Origin: Kalaharituber pfeilii
Taxonomy: Eukaryota > Ascomycota > Pezizomycetes > Pezizales > Pezizaceae
Direction of reading: 5' to 3'
Length of the DNA stretch: 64,000 bases
NCBI GenBank assembly: GCA_015179045.1
Contig: WHUZ01000041.1
Coordinates: 310,001 to 374,000, forward strand
The notes beneath the pieces are model-generated. The model searched no databases, was not told the origin of the DNA, and saw only the letters and a program-made list of their open reading frames with translations. The position numbers were made by a program, and so were the translations under genes. Positions 36,967 to 48,745 of this stretch are shown in pieces (position 1 is the first letter of the stretch; every line of letters begins with the position of its first letter).

Positions 36967-37033
36967 TTTTTTTTTTTTTGTTTTTTTTTTTTCACATTAC
37001 CCAGCTTGCGCGTGTTCGCCATGGCGGGGCTTA
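36967..37033 (-). mobile_element. Family-2 retroposon, 67 bp
   Basis: Flanked by ATTTCAGG (36959-36966 and 37034-37041). Minus strand: CCCCGCCATGGCGAACACGC, then AAGCTGGGTAATGTGAA, then an A-rich tail. Confidence 0.75.
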
Positions 37034-37389
37034 ATTTCAGGATGATAGAATCCTTGTGTCACCAAAGCGTTTACAACAGCGACTGTAGTAACATGTGCTG
37101 GCCCTTTGCGGTGTAAGAAGAATGCTTGCATAGATCAGGTGGTATCCTCGGTTATTTACATTGAGCTTGCAGCTTGAGTTAAAAGGAACGTATAAAGGGC
37201 ATGGGAAACTCTTGTGGGCATGGACTTTCATGATCTGGCACACGCGTTGAACCCGGTCAACATAGTTGGTTTCCCTTCGAAACTCCTAAACTCATCTGTT
37301 TCAATTTATCCCGGCCATCAAAACTATCTTATTTGAATAAACTTTGTGGATAGGTAAAACTTAGTGAAGTTAGCGTTTTGCTTACCAGC

Positions 37390-37390
<1 letters not shown>

Positions 37391-37435
<45 letters not shown>

Positions 37436-37712
37436 CTAACCCCGCTTGCAGAGCTAAGCCATGGCAGGGTCCCTGGGCACGCCCTCAAAGCGCGGAGACA
37501 GGCTTAACAAAGAAAGTTCTACATACACATTCCCGTTCCATCCCCTCTCCCCTTCTGGAACCTTCTGGATGGTTCTTCTCGTTTCTGCATTGGAAAGCGA
37601 GATGCCCCCACCGTTACCCTATTCCGCTCCATGACCTTCCCCTTTCCATATCTCTCTACCTCTCTCCTCTCCTTCCTCCACGCCTTCACCCAGGCTGAAA
37701 GAAAATTTCTCG
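37391..37712 (-). mobile_element. Long family-2 retroposon, about 320 bp
   Basis: A T run of about 40, then the inverse of the family-2 core (CCTAACCCCGCTTGCAGAGC) and sequence related to 5490-5829. The short repeat TTACCAGCG (37382-37390 and 37713-37721) may be the target duplication; that end is less certain. Confidence 0.55.
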
Positions 37713-37777
37713 TTACCAGCGGATTGAGCTGAGTTACACAGGGGCATTCAGTTTCTTGACCACAGGTCTCCTCGCTC

Positions 37778-40700
37778 ATGGACTCTGCTTCTATAACACA
37801 ACAAAGAACAGACGACAGTGCCAGGAGTGATGCTCGCTCATCAAGCAAAGATTCAAGTCAAAAATCCCATAGAGCAGTCAAAGCACAAGCGAAGTCACGC
37901 CCTCGGCCTTCTCTGAGAACATTAATTACACTTGTGCTAGCTACGAAGATGTTTGCGAGCTCACAAAAGGATAAGGGTATCGCACCAACTCTGGTCAATG
38001 AGGATCCGCTCCAGCAGAATAATCTTGATAGTGATGCTGCCGAGACCGCTCCGTCCGAGTTTGACGACGAATTAAGCGATGAATCAGACTTTGAAGTCGA
38101 TGCAATTCAGCGAAAGCAAGCCGAGGAAATGATGGAAGCACTGAAAGAAGCTGCATGTGATGACGCTCGGGCATGTAAGGAAAAGGATCCGGAAATCTTT
38201 TGGTGTGCTTCATGCGACCTCAATCTGTGCGCTAGTTGTTGGATGGCTCAGTTGGCTCACACGAAGGGCAAACGACATGAGAAGGTATCGCTTCAAACAC
38301 GATACATGCTCCAATCCATTATGAGTTCAACGGAGAAGAAAGATCAATCTCATCTGGATGCCTATGGTTCAAAGTGGTTCGGTGTCAGTATTGATCAGGA
38401 ACGGAAGGATCTCACGCTCGATATTACCAGTCGATATCGCAGGTTGGCAATGATGAATGCCTATTTCGGACATATGAGCCAATTTCCTGCACTCATAAGT
38501 TTTGTTGGAGAAACAGGAGCTGGAAAGAGCTCACTCGTGAACGCGTTGATTAAGGTAATGTCCCTCCTACTCAGGTTCTTGTTTGTTTTCCTGTTGTTCG
38601 ATGCTCCCCACAATCAATTACTGTCCTGCCATGGCGAACAGCTGCACGCGGGGTCACGTGACAAAACAAAAACAAAAAAACAATCAATTACTAACATTCC
38701 ACCTGATATAGATTCAGAGTGTGGTGTCTGGGAAGGGTTCTAGGCCGATAAACATAGAGACACCGGTGGTCGGTGACGTTGAAGGGTCCGACGTCCCTAC
38801 AAGCAGTGATGTTCACTTATTCGCAGACCCGGGAACAAGGAATTCGAGCAGGCCATACCTGTATGCCGATTGTGAAGGCTTAGAGGGTGGGAATGCTGAC
38901 CCACAGGCTCTCATCGAGATCAAAGAGGCGCTCATTAAGCATAGCAAACTTTGCGGTCTCAGGGATCATGGTCGGCGACTTCGCAGAATCAAGATTCTTA
39001 ACATCAGTGGACACGAGCCAAGCCGAGACTGGATGGTTAAGCAATTTTACCCACGCATCTTGTACACCTTCAGCGATCTTATTTGTTACGTTACTCGAAA
39101 TCTAAGGTACGGCAATGATTCGGCATTGCGTTTAAATTTTCTCCAGCACTAAACTGACGAGCATTTCAGAACCTTTGAGGCTATAGTTGAACGGCTTATC
39201 CGATGGGCTGACGGCGTATTCGAGCATTCGGTCAACCAGCCTCTGCTTCCTCATGCCATTGTTATTGTCAATGCTTTTGAAGAGACTGTGAGTTTGAGAT
39301 AGGACCCAAAATCAAGAAATGTAGTCGGTACTAACAAACAACCTAGTCAGGTACCGGCTCATGGTATACCACAGGTTTAACCGAACAGCTTCTCAACAAA
39401 TATTCGGATACAATTGGCAGTAATCCGATCTTGAGGCGGCTTACTCACCGGTGGCGTAATGTGGGCAAAAATGTCGCCAATTTGAAAGAACTTATCAGCT
39501 GCTACTATAGCGGATTCGACGTAGTTTGCATCCCACATCATAAAATGGCTCCTGGGTTGCTCCTTGTCCAACAATATCAAAAATTCTATGAAACAATTGG
39601 AAAGGCAGTAGCCATAACCGGGGAGATTAGGAATGTTAATGGACTCTTGTGGAATTGGAATGATCTTGAGATGTACCTGGGATACGCTTTCGACCACTAT
39701 GGACAGAATTCTAACAAGCCTTTCGATTTCCTAAATGCCGCTTTTCGTCACTATCCAGTTCGTTCCAACTTCCACACCCATATTCTCATGGCAGCTATCC
39801 GCCTTATCAACCCCCAAACAACCAAAATGAAGGTCAATATTTTTGAAGTTCTCGCTCCTTTAGTTGCCGTGTGCATTCTGCTTGATGTTTGTCGGAAGCG
39901 ACTGCCTGCGCTTGAGCGTAAGATATCTATCTCAATTGTGTAAAGTGGTGACGAGATGCTCTTGATATCCATGACTTAACGTTTCTACAGAATAGAATGC
40001 TGACGATGATGTGGTTTAACACAGGAAAATCAGAAGAAGTCATTGAAAAATATAAAAAACATCTAGAAAATTCATACAGACTTTTCTATAATGACCACTG
40101 GCCTTGCGGATTCGTTGATCAGAAGGATCGGAAATGTGTGAATGTGTCGACCAAGCATCATAAAGGTCACCAAAATGCTAAAGGAAAACTTGTCGCCGCC
40201 GGAAACTATTTTAATACTATAGACCCACAAGGGCCTAATCCTGAACGGTTTGTTTCTGCCGTGAGACAGCACTATGAGGGATACCTGAAAGACATCAGAC
40301 AAGCAGCAGGGCCTGCCCCTATTCACACATTCTGCCCCGACATTATGGCAGACCCGACGAAGGCACTGGATGCGGCATTGTCCAATTCACCTGATGTGGA
40401 ACGAACTTTAGCTGCTGACTTAAGAAAGAAGGTATTGACAGAGCAGTTGGTAGGTTACTTCGACCCGCCGCTACGTCGAAAGTCACAATCGTTACCCCGC
40501 AGAATTGCAGCAGCTTCCGCAGTGCCATCCTTTCCTTCACGTTCAAAGCATGCAACTAGCGATAATGTGACAACGCAGGAGGAACTCAATGGCAGTGAAG
40601 CGCGAACAACAAAGTTGAGCCATATAACATGCTTTGCCTGCCTGTTTTCACCTCCGCATCATGTCCTGAGCTGCGGTCATCTGCTCTGCGAAAACTGCGT

Positions 40701-43054
40701 GGATGACTGCGCAAAGCTTATTGTGGCACCTAAAACTCAAGTTTCTCAGAGCCAGATCAATTTATCCTGCCCCTTTTGCTCAAAGGAATGTATACTGAGA
40801 AGAATGCCACGGCAAGCTGCTCCCCGTGTATTATGTTTGGATGGGTACGTTTTACTTCCTACCCCCCAGGATAAACGTTGACAACATGAAAATCCTATCA
40901 CTTACACATATGCACAGAGGAGGTGTTCGGTCTGTGATACAGCTTAAAGTCCTAGCTGCATTAGAGGACAGAATAGCTTTACAAATACCTATTCAGGAAT
41001 TCTTCGACTTAATTATTGGCACAAGGTAAGGAAATCACAGCCTCAACCTTCTTCCACTTGTACCTATTTGAACATGTGCTCACTAGGTGCAGGACATGGA
41101 AACGAAAGTGGCCAGGAGGCATGCAAGACTTGGTCACTCCTCCGAAGAGCAAGGACACAGACCCACTTAGAGACATCTTGGAGTGGGCAGGGGCATAGGA
41201 GACACACAGGATCTTTTCTTATTCCTTTTCTTCTACCTTCATATGTATCTAATCTTATGTAACTAATCTCGCCATAGCCCCTAGGGCGGCACGCGAGTAA
41301 TGATATAAAAAAAAAAAAAAAAAAAAATTGTACCTATTTCTAGAAATGTCCCGAACATTTACAGGGGGTTTGCTCACCAAATATGAACATAAATACAGTG
41401 CCGGTGGAATAGTCGCCTTAGGCCTGGGAGCAGCGCAACTGCCAGTCCAGGATTGCATGAAGATGTTTAGAAACTTTGCTGTACATGCATTTACCAAGCG
41501 AACAGGACTCAGTATTCCCGGGCTAAGGTATTTGGTTGAAGCTCACAATCACAGCCAATTTAGGAGTAGCGGATTGAAGGAAGTCCTAAAAAGTGTATTT
41601 GGCACCGAAATCTCTATGTTTGGTGAAGCAAGGCAGGGAAAAGCTGGGAGCTCATCAGGATGGGCACCGAAGGTTGGCGTGACGCTTACTGCATCATCTG
41701 GGCATCCTTATCTCGTTACGAATTATAACCGGAGTGAGCCTGAGCAAGCAGCTGGTATGTTACTGCCTCAAAATGGTCGTATAGTGAGAACTAAACGTAT
41801 TTCGATGCTTCCAATAGTTCTGGGACCTACCTCGGAGAACGCACGGCCACGACTATTCCGACCTAAAACCACCTATGGGTTCCTTCGCGCGGAGAACTAT
41901 GACCAAGAGTTAAAGGTTTGGGAAGCGTAAGGCCCCTAGATGACTCGAGCTGCATCCATGGGATGACTGACGGGTACGCTGATAGAGCTCTTGCGACTAC
42001 TGCGGCACCACGGTTTTTCAAACCGTTCCACCATAAGGCCACTGGTCATGTTTTTACCGATGGCGGTTTAAATTTTATAAACCCTGTAGCTGTGGCCGAC
42101 CGGGAGAGAGAGTTACTATGGCCTTCGTTCTTGCATCCTGATCCTGATATTCTGCTATCGCTTGGCACAGGGTTTGTGCCCGGGATTCCGGAAGAACAGG
42201 AAAAAACGCCTCAAGCATTTACAGTTCCCGGTTCCCAAGGCGCAGTTAGTTATTTGAACAGCCTGAAGGTCATCATCAACCATCAGACCAATCATCAATT
42301 CAACTCACACAGACTTTGGGATGACTACATGGAGCGAATGGGCATCAATAGTAACATGAGTAACACCAAGACGAATAAGTATCGCAGACTTGACGTTCCT
42401 TTTCCAAGTGAAGTACCAAGGCTCCATCACGTCAATCAGATGGATGCCATGGAAGCTCATGTTGACAGCTATTACTACCCTGCCGCAAATTCCTCCATAC
42501 TTAATCAAATTGCCGCCCAGTTGGTTGCATCGCTATTCTACCTACGCCTAGATAACAGCACCGAATCCTCTAAAGGGATTGAGGTTCAAGGTAGGTGTAT
42601 CTAGTTCCCATCTTTAGAATGCAAATTGATATTTTTTGCAGCCACCATTTTGTGCCGGCTCGACGCAGGCACGCCTGCACTTAAACAACTGTGTGATAGA
42701 CTTCGAGCCTACCAAGAGCCGGGATGCTCGGTATTTCAGCTCGTTCGGCGCAAGGATGCTAAGCCAGTACCACTAGGAGACACAGATGTCGAGAAGGCCA
42801 TTTTGGAGAGTGTTGATGGGCCGTTTGAATTGCCTGTAGCATTTTCAGTTCGTCAATTGGACAGTCGGATTAGGATTCACTTGGATTGCGGCTATTTGGA
42901 TGCGAGGGGGCAACACATGCCACTGATCAGTGGCTTCCCCTGCACTTTAAATCACTTGGTGCAACGAAACTCAGATAGTAAGTCATATTGACACCTCTGA
43001 CCTGAGACGTGCTATTAATGGTCTGCGATCTCCATAGACTTTCTCTGGGAGTGA
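37778..43054 (+). CDS. B-box / GTPase / RING / patatin fusion protein
   Basis: Ten exons (37778-38554, 38712-39106, 39170-39287, 39347-39937, 39991-40844, 40918-41025, 41399-41926, 41986-42590, 42642-42977, 43038-43054) sum to 1,443 codons, giving about 1,442 residues. Residues ~127-165 look like a B-box zinc finger (WCASCDLNLCASCW, then His pairs). A P-loop GTPase follows: GETGAGKSS at ~244-252, DCEGLEGG as a DxxG motif, and VIVNAFEE as a possible NKxD-like site. A C3HC4 RING (CFAC, SCGH, CENC, CPFC; ~840-890) leads straight into a patatin domain: LDGGGVRS at ~909-916, nucleophile motif GTSAGG (~946-951) assembled across intron 6, and catalytic DGG near 1149. Patatins hydrolyse membrane lipids. 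The architecture suggests a GTPase-gated, possibly ubiquitin-linked phospholipase switch (inference). The exon 4/5 junction uses a weak donor and the last mini-exon is tentative. Introns 1 and 6 carry retroposons. Confidence 0.85.
38623..38679 (+). mobile_element. Family-2 retroposon in intron 1 of the patatin gene
   Basis: Perfect 13-bp duplication ACAATCAATTACT (38610-38622 and 38680-38692). The insert is GTCCTGCCATGGCGAACAGC, then GCGGGGTCACGTGAC, then AAAAC repeats. Confidence 0.92.
41070..41327 (+). mobile_element. Family-1 retroposon, 258 bp, in intron 6 of the patatin gene
   Basis: Perfect 12-bp duplication TTGTACCTATTT (41058-41069 and 41328-41339). It ends with CTCGCCATAGCCC, CGGCACGCGAGTAATG and about 21 A. 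The upstream part has a frame ending DPLRDILEWAGA then stop, which could be the tail of a LINE-encoded protein; this is unproven. Confidence 0.88.
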
Positions 43055-43280
43055 ATGAGTTGTAAGCCTCCTTGGACGACTTTGGTCATGTTAGGATGGT
43101 AGATAGGTTAGATCTTTTAGGGACAGGGCAGAGCGTAAATCGGGGTGGACAATGATTCTCTGGATCTCACTGCACTTACTGTATGTATGGGAATTTCTGG
43201 TTTAAGCTGAGTTATGCACAATCATCAGTTTCGTGAGTTTCGCATGTGGCGGTTATTTCTATAGATCTACTAGCCACATA

Positions 43281-43310
43281 TTCGCATCCGTGCCCGAGGC
43301 ATATGGCGAG
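43281..43310 (-). mobile_element. Degenerate family-1 hairpin
   Basis: TTCGCATCCGTGCCC, then ATATGGCGAG: the inverse hairpin with substitutions and no tail, directly before the better copy at 43323. Confidence 0.4.
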
Positions 43311-43322
43311 ATTACCTTTCTT

Positions 43323-43380
43323 CTCGCCATAGTCCACAGGGGCGGCAAGCGAGTAAAGATATATAAAACAAAAAAAAAGA
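43323..43380 (+). mobile_element. Family-1 retroposon, 58 bp
   Basis: Perfect 12-bp duplication ATTACCTTTCTT (43311-43322 and 43381-43392). The insert is hairpin CTCGCCATAGTCC, GGGCGGCAAGCGAG, a short linker and an A-rich tail. Confidence 0.9.
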
Positions 43381-43449
43381 ATTACCTTTCTTCCTTTCTG
43401 ATCTCTCTGACACTGTCGTCGAACCGCCGCTTGGACTGTCCGTCATCCT

Positions 43450-44900
43450 GGTAACATCTCATATCGGTCCACTTCCGCCTTCCTTCAGTGGGTATCTCCG
43501 TACGTGTTGATAAATTCCTCCCATCGGCCGCAGTCTATGGTATATGTCGTCTTGGCTCTCACATTCTCTCCTGCAGTCGTCCACTCACCATGCCATGATC
43601 TGAGTGCAACCTATCTCTATCACCACACGTCCCTTCTCGCCATTCACCTTAACCACCTCTATCCTGTCCTTCCTTCAGTACGCTGCGGTTCTTGTGTCCC
43701 TCCTCCGCAATATAGACTCACCCGAAGTCTCGGTGAGAGGTGGTCCCCTCTGCCTATTGCCCTCCAGTACTCATTGATTTATAAGATGTCTGCTTCCTAT
43801 CTGTCCCCTCCCGCGAAGCCAGGTCTGCCCTCTCCGATCGACCCACTAAATATTTGGTACGCATTCCTTGAAATGCTTCTGGGCTCATCCTGGGCTCCCT
43901 GCGGGTCACGGTCCAGGCCCCTCCGCACTCTGGACTGTGCCGCCCCTTTTCCTTATAGCGCTGACATGTCTTTCTAAAGGCCTCCCATAGAAGTCCCTTG
44001 CTTCCATTGGAGTCCTTTGACGAGGGTACCTTTGTCAACTCCTCTGGTATGTCCCACGGTCTCGGGATCCATTCTATTCTTGTACCAGTGACAAATTCCG
44101 GTGCAATATACCGTATTAACTCACATAAGAGCAAGAAAACAAACGCGCGCTAGTTCGGTCTTGGCAGGACTCAGGCGCCATTAATCACGCTAGCGCGCTG
44201 TTCGTGCAATCTTGGCATTACTAAGCACGGCTAATCTCCAGCTTCTCTACGAATCTCCGTGGTGTTGAGGTTAGCATCGCGGTAATTCGGGGATCATTAC
44301 GTGCCCGTGCGTGATACACGCGCACTGGCGCTGAGAATTTTGCCAAGACCGAACTAGCGCGCGTTTGTTTTCTTGCTCTTATGTGAGTTAATACGGTACC
44401 TGTATCTTCTTGGTCTGTCTGTGCTTTCCCTGCTAACATCTTCCTTGAACAAAATCTCCATTGATTGCCCTCTGAAGCGCAGTCCCTTCTTTAACTACAG
44501 TGTCCGTCGTGAAGACCGAGACCGCCATGTTGCCGTTCCGGTCTGGCAATTGTTCCCTCGTGAATGTTTGCACTCCCCATGCTTCTGTCACCACTGGATT
44601 GCTTCATCTCAGTTCTGGGTCTAATCTTTCAACTGACTCCCTGTCGATGCCGTAGGCCACTGGCTATAGTTCCAGTCTACCCTGAGCTGTTCATGACTGG
44701 CGGACTGGCCCTCTTTACCGCTTCTGTCGAACGATCTAGTCTCCTGGGCCCTTGTTTGTTCTCACTGTCCTCAGCTATCAATACCCCTCCCCGTGCAATT
44801 CCCGGATTATCTGCTGCCTTAATAAAGTTTTCTTTCTACTTTCTTTTCGTTTACCATCATTTTCTTTTCCATCAGCGGGGAGATCAGCAGCAGGGGCATT
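43450..44900 (-). pseudogene. Unrecognised ORF split by a MITE
   Basis: On the minus strand, frames on both sides of the MITE at 44111-44396 join in phase when the element and one TA are ignored (AQTDQEDTG running into APEFVTGTRIEWIP). This shows that a continuous reading frame existed before insertion. Further stops occur on both sides (for example near 43754), so it is no longer a gene. The product has no domain I recognise. It is rich in charged residues and could come from a retroelement. Confidence 0.4.
44111..44396. mobile_element. MITE with perfect 56-bp terminal inverted repeats
   Basis: Both ends begin CCGTATTAACTCACATAAGA, and the inverted repeats match at all 56 positions. It is flanked by TA on each side (44109-44110 and 44397-44398), as expected of Tc1/mariner-type elements. 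The 286-bp element has no coding capacity. The perfect arms suggest recent movement. Confidence 0.9.
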
Positions 44901-44942
44901 ACGTTATCTTTCCTTTCTCTAATTATCTCTTATGTAATTAAC

Positions 44943-45003
44943 CCCGCCATAGCCCACAGGGGTGGCAAGCGAGTAATGAAGAAAAAAAAAAGAAAAAAAA
45001 AAA
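44943..45003 (+). mobile_element. Family-1 retroposon copy
   Basis: CCCGCCATAGCCC, then GGTGGCAAGCGAGTAATGA and an A-rich tail with G interruptions. The preceding TCTTATGTAATTAA matches sequence before the hairpin at 41070-41327, so the insert is longer than the hairpin. Its left end is not fixed. Confidence 0.65.
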
Positions 45004-47723
45004 TAATAAACTTTTGAACGGTCGCAACATGGGACACTCAAAGTATCTGGCCGATTAGACCCCTTTGACCGCCGGATTAAAATTTTGACCGTTCAACTTG
45101 CCTTTGAATACCCCGCAGGTAGAAAGGAGAACCCGAGGTTCGCAAACCAGAATCACAAGCACTATAGATCCCTCCCGCTCTCAGACTCGCCGATATTTAC
45201 TCTACTTGCTCATTCACGCTCTATGGAGTGTCGGAACTTACTCAAACGTTACTAGATTTATCAATTAAGTAGCATTGGATAGTAATAAATAGAGCATAAT
45301 GCAAGCGAGGCATAGTAACGTTCATCAAGTGCATACCTCGAATTACGCTTTTTACGCCTGTAATCTGTTACTTTGGGCTGTTTTATTTCATATATTATGG
45401 ATCTCAGATTTTTTAGATTCTTTTCTTCATACAACGGTCATTTAAGTTGCTTTTTCGTGATATTCTACAGGCAGAAAATTTAAAAAATGAATTCTCCTCT
45501 TCAGCTCTAGATGAAACTGCGGAATCGAACTGGAGGTCTAAATTCTTCACCTTTTGCAATAGCTATACCACTATACCAACATAGATAACTTATTATCTTC
45601 TGCTTTCTTGCCTTACATCTCCTACTATCCCCCTAGCAGCACTCTTTTTTTAAATTTTAAAGATAAAATAACCCTAAACAAATATTTATTGAATAATAAC
45701 TTGTAGCTAGTAAGGATATGAGTAGTGCAATAAAAGTATATTGAATAACTATAGTAGCGATAATATTACAAGTCTAAATGTAAAATAGCATTAGAAGTAG
45801 CCTCAGATATTGTAGATAAGATTAAGAGCTGATCTGGTAAGAGTAACTTTAAAGGCTTATTACCAGGTAATATTAAAAGCATATTACTGTATTGATAATA
45901 GATGTCAAGAGTGAAATAAACACAATTAAGCAAAAAACTTCTTTTTTTTTCATGTGTTGTCACATTATTTATATAATAAGTTATTTTCATACCAAGGGAT
46001 GCACAAGCGACGTGGTTCTCAGAAGCGGATTTAAGTAAGTTAGTGAGGCTGCGCAAAAACCAAGTAACATTCTTAGCAAAATTTATTCATCATAAAAGTC
46101 TTGAGTAATATTTTAGGAACATTTAAGTAAAGTTTGAGCGCACCATAGAGACGTATACCACAAGTGAAGTATGTGTGTGCTGTGGGAATTACCTATGAGC
46201 CTTGGCAGAGTGGCGAGCAGTTAAGTACTTGCCAGGTTGTAGTGACCACAAAAGGAAGTGAGGGAAGATAGACACTGTATGGGGGGGAAGCATGTACGGA
46301 TACGTAGGCTTAGACGGGAACAACCCCACCTCTACGGATCATTTACATCCTCAGTGCACAAGAACTCTCCAACTTCCCTCAGATTGGTGGTTGCTAGTCT
46401 TCTCTTCCTGCTCAGCTAGCGCCCCTTGTCCCTCAACCATCAAATTCCAGCAATCTTTCCTAGCTCTCTGTCAAGGCTACCCCATGCACCGCGATTGCTC
46501 AACCAAACTTCGTATTTCTTTTTTCCATCGTAGTGGTGGAGCGAGTGTAAGTACTGGCAGGAGAGGCTGGATGGCCAGGTTCTGCAATTTTTGTTGTTCC
46601 CCCTCTTTCCCTTTCTCGGGAGTGGACTCTGGGATCGCTTCTTGTCTGCTTGGCGCCTTCCTACTAGTGGGGTCTGTGATGATGTAGGTACTGATTAGGG
46701 GTGGCGGGTATCACGCTTCCGGAGGTGGCTCCATGTCAGAGCGGACTCAGGTATAGGTTCTATCGGGTGTAGCGCTATAATGGCGCTTGCCAGTACTGGT
46801 GATATAGGCTCCGAATTCCGCCTTACAAAGTGTGAGAGTTTGGTTCGAGCTTGGGAGTGCTCGTGGTGTAGGCTCTGCAACTGTGAAGTCAATCTTGTGG
46901 AGGGGCACCCCAGGTCCTCCTGCGGCGTATATTATTGCTCCCGTCCATACAATCCCCCATCTTTGATCCCACCTTTAATGTAGCTTCTCCTAACCTAAAC
47001 TTTCACAATGATGCCAAAGCCATGGTCCACCCTAGACATATTCCCCTCCGCTGTTTCTCAAGAAAAATCCCAATCTAATTTTTTGACCATAGAATTTTGG
47101 AATGAGGCGGCGAGAGCCACCGGAGGCCATGCCGACGGAGCAAAACTGACACTGCTGCAGGTGAATCTGGTTACCAAGAATCCAGCCATCCGGAGAGGCA
47201 AGACATACAGCCGAGCGCCCTCTCATGGTCAGAATTTATTTTTTTCTCCACGGCGCTCAATCGATTAGAAGATGATCTTCCCTCGTGATTGCGATGTCGG
47301 ATGTAGAGACCATTGGCAAGCTTGCGCAGTAGAAAGTAGTCCTCTTGGCACCCCATCTCTTGTCGCTACGAACATTGCCACCGTTACAGGGACTACCGGT
47401 ACATGTGTTCGTCCAAACGTTGGCTGCTAAGCGTCTGTTGCAGTGCCAACGGATACAATCATACCCACTACCAAACCTTCACTAGTATGTACCATGTCGT
47501 TGTTATCAACTTCCGCAGAGTACACAGGCTGCACAAATTTAAAAGCTACAATTCAACTCCGTATATGTATGTTGTCGAAAGAGGTTCATGTAATGATCGA
47601 TAGCTATAGTCAAGACCTATCATAGCGACGTCTAGGGATTGTCCTGTATGTAAGTATACCAAGAATTTTGCAGTGAAAGTTCAGGCTACTTATGGCAACA
47701 TTAGGATGGTCAAGAAACTGAGA
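45004..47723. other. AT-rich then unremarkable intergenic DNA
   Basis: 45240-46200 is AT-rich and holds a tRNA-like repeat. 46240-47700 has several frames of 60-130 codons with no recognisable domain. No gene is supported. Confidence 0.5.
45489..45590 (-). repeat. tRNA-like SINE candidate
   Basis: Minus strand: GGTATAGTGGTATAGC (D-arm or A-box like), CAGTTCGATTCCGC (B-box like), then TTTCATCTAGAGCTGAAGAG and a T-rich/A-rich end. It shares the post-B-box sequence with 2783-2876. Confidence 0.4.
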
Positions 47724-48522
47724 CCCTGTTTGGTTGACCACGTATAGCCGAGATTTCAAGTGGAAACTACGGCAACCAAATGATTTCTACGTTTCACTAG
47801 GGTCGTTTCGCACGAAACTAAACTGTGAGTCTCCACCCGCAAAAAATGGAACTGTCCAACAGAGGTGAGTATAGCCATGTAGCATTGTGCATGCCATAGC
47901 AAACTGTATCACAACTATTGCATCACATCATGACATTGACATTGCATCACGACAATGACATTGCATTGCACCACTATTATGGCAGAACTCAACCCTTACG
48001 ATATCCTTACTCTGGACCTATTATTGGCAATTGGAATAGAAATAACAGAGTACATGCTGTTATTTTACAACAAAACTCCTATGTGGACATCAGCATTGCA
48101 ATGAAATGTGTATCTTATAAGAGGTCTATTTTTCAGCAAACCTGTGGCATCCTTTGGAAGGTCCACTTTGCTCGTAGTTCTCATATTTTGGGTAGGCTGA
48201 TTGAGTGCTAAAGCAGCAGGCTTAGACAGTGATAGTGACAGCAGCAGTAGCTTGAGACTCGAAATGGAATAGCTGCAATTGACCAGTTTGACAGTGGTGG
48301 CCGTGGGATTCAATCTTTTTTTTTTTTTTAAGAATGCAGCAACCGAACCTTCAAGTTGCCGATTTTTTTTTTCCACTGCTTATCTGTAGGTACGTAGTCA
48401 AATTGTAGCAAACAAACATTTCCCCAGTTCCAATTGCACCTCTTATGTCGTATCCCACCTAGGCCATTCATACTGATGCTAGGTCTAAACTATCTGATAC
48501 GACTGACTGCAACCAAACAGGG
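47724..48522. mobile_element. Non-autonomous element with CCCTGTTTGGTTG ends
   Basis: Terminal inverted repeats CCCTGTTTGGTTG (47724-47736) and CAACCAAACAGGG (48510-48522) enclose 799 bp without a transposase. Ends of this kind are common in hAT- or PIF-like MITEs. No convincing flanking duplication was seen. Confidence 0.65.
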
Positions 48523-48745
48523 CTTAAGTAGGTGCAGCATCAATAAACTGTCCAGTAATCAATCTGGTAGCCTTGAATAGCTTCGGATAATGCAAAGTCA
48601 TTTTTTTCTCGACATCAGATATATGTATAATTTTCTTTCTCCACTTCACGTATCTGGATACTTACTCTTCAACAGAGAGACTTGGTGAAGATGCATGGGA
48701 ATCGCGTGGGAGCAAGGGCTTTATTGTGCAGGTGCTATGTATGTA

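Larger units (their letters stand above)
36160..37777. other. Retroposon-filled intergenic region
   Basis: No gene supported. Four small retroposons make up a large part of it. The last part is the probable promoter of the patatin gene, but the insertion at 37391-37712 ends only 65 bp before that gene's ATG. Confidence 0.5.
43055..43449. other. Intergenic
   Basis: Downstream flank of the patatin gene; holds one clear and one degenerate family-1 copy, no gene. Confidence 0.5.

Noticed and set aside
46292..46687. Plus-strand frame of 131 codons with a hydrophobic end
   Set aside because: Low-complexity Ser/Cys-rich composition with no signal peptide or family match; treated as chance.
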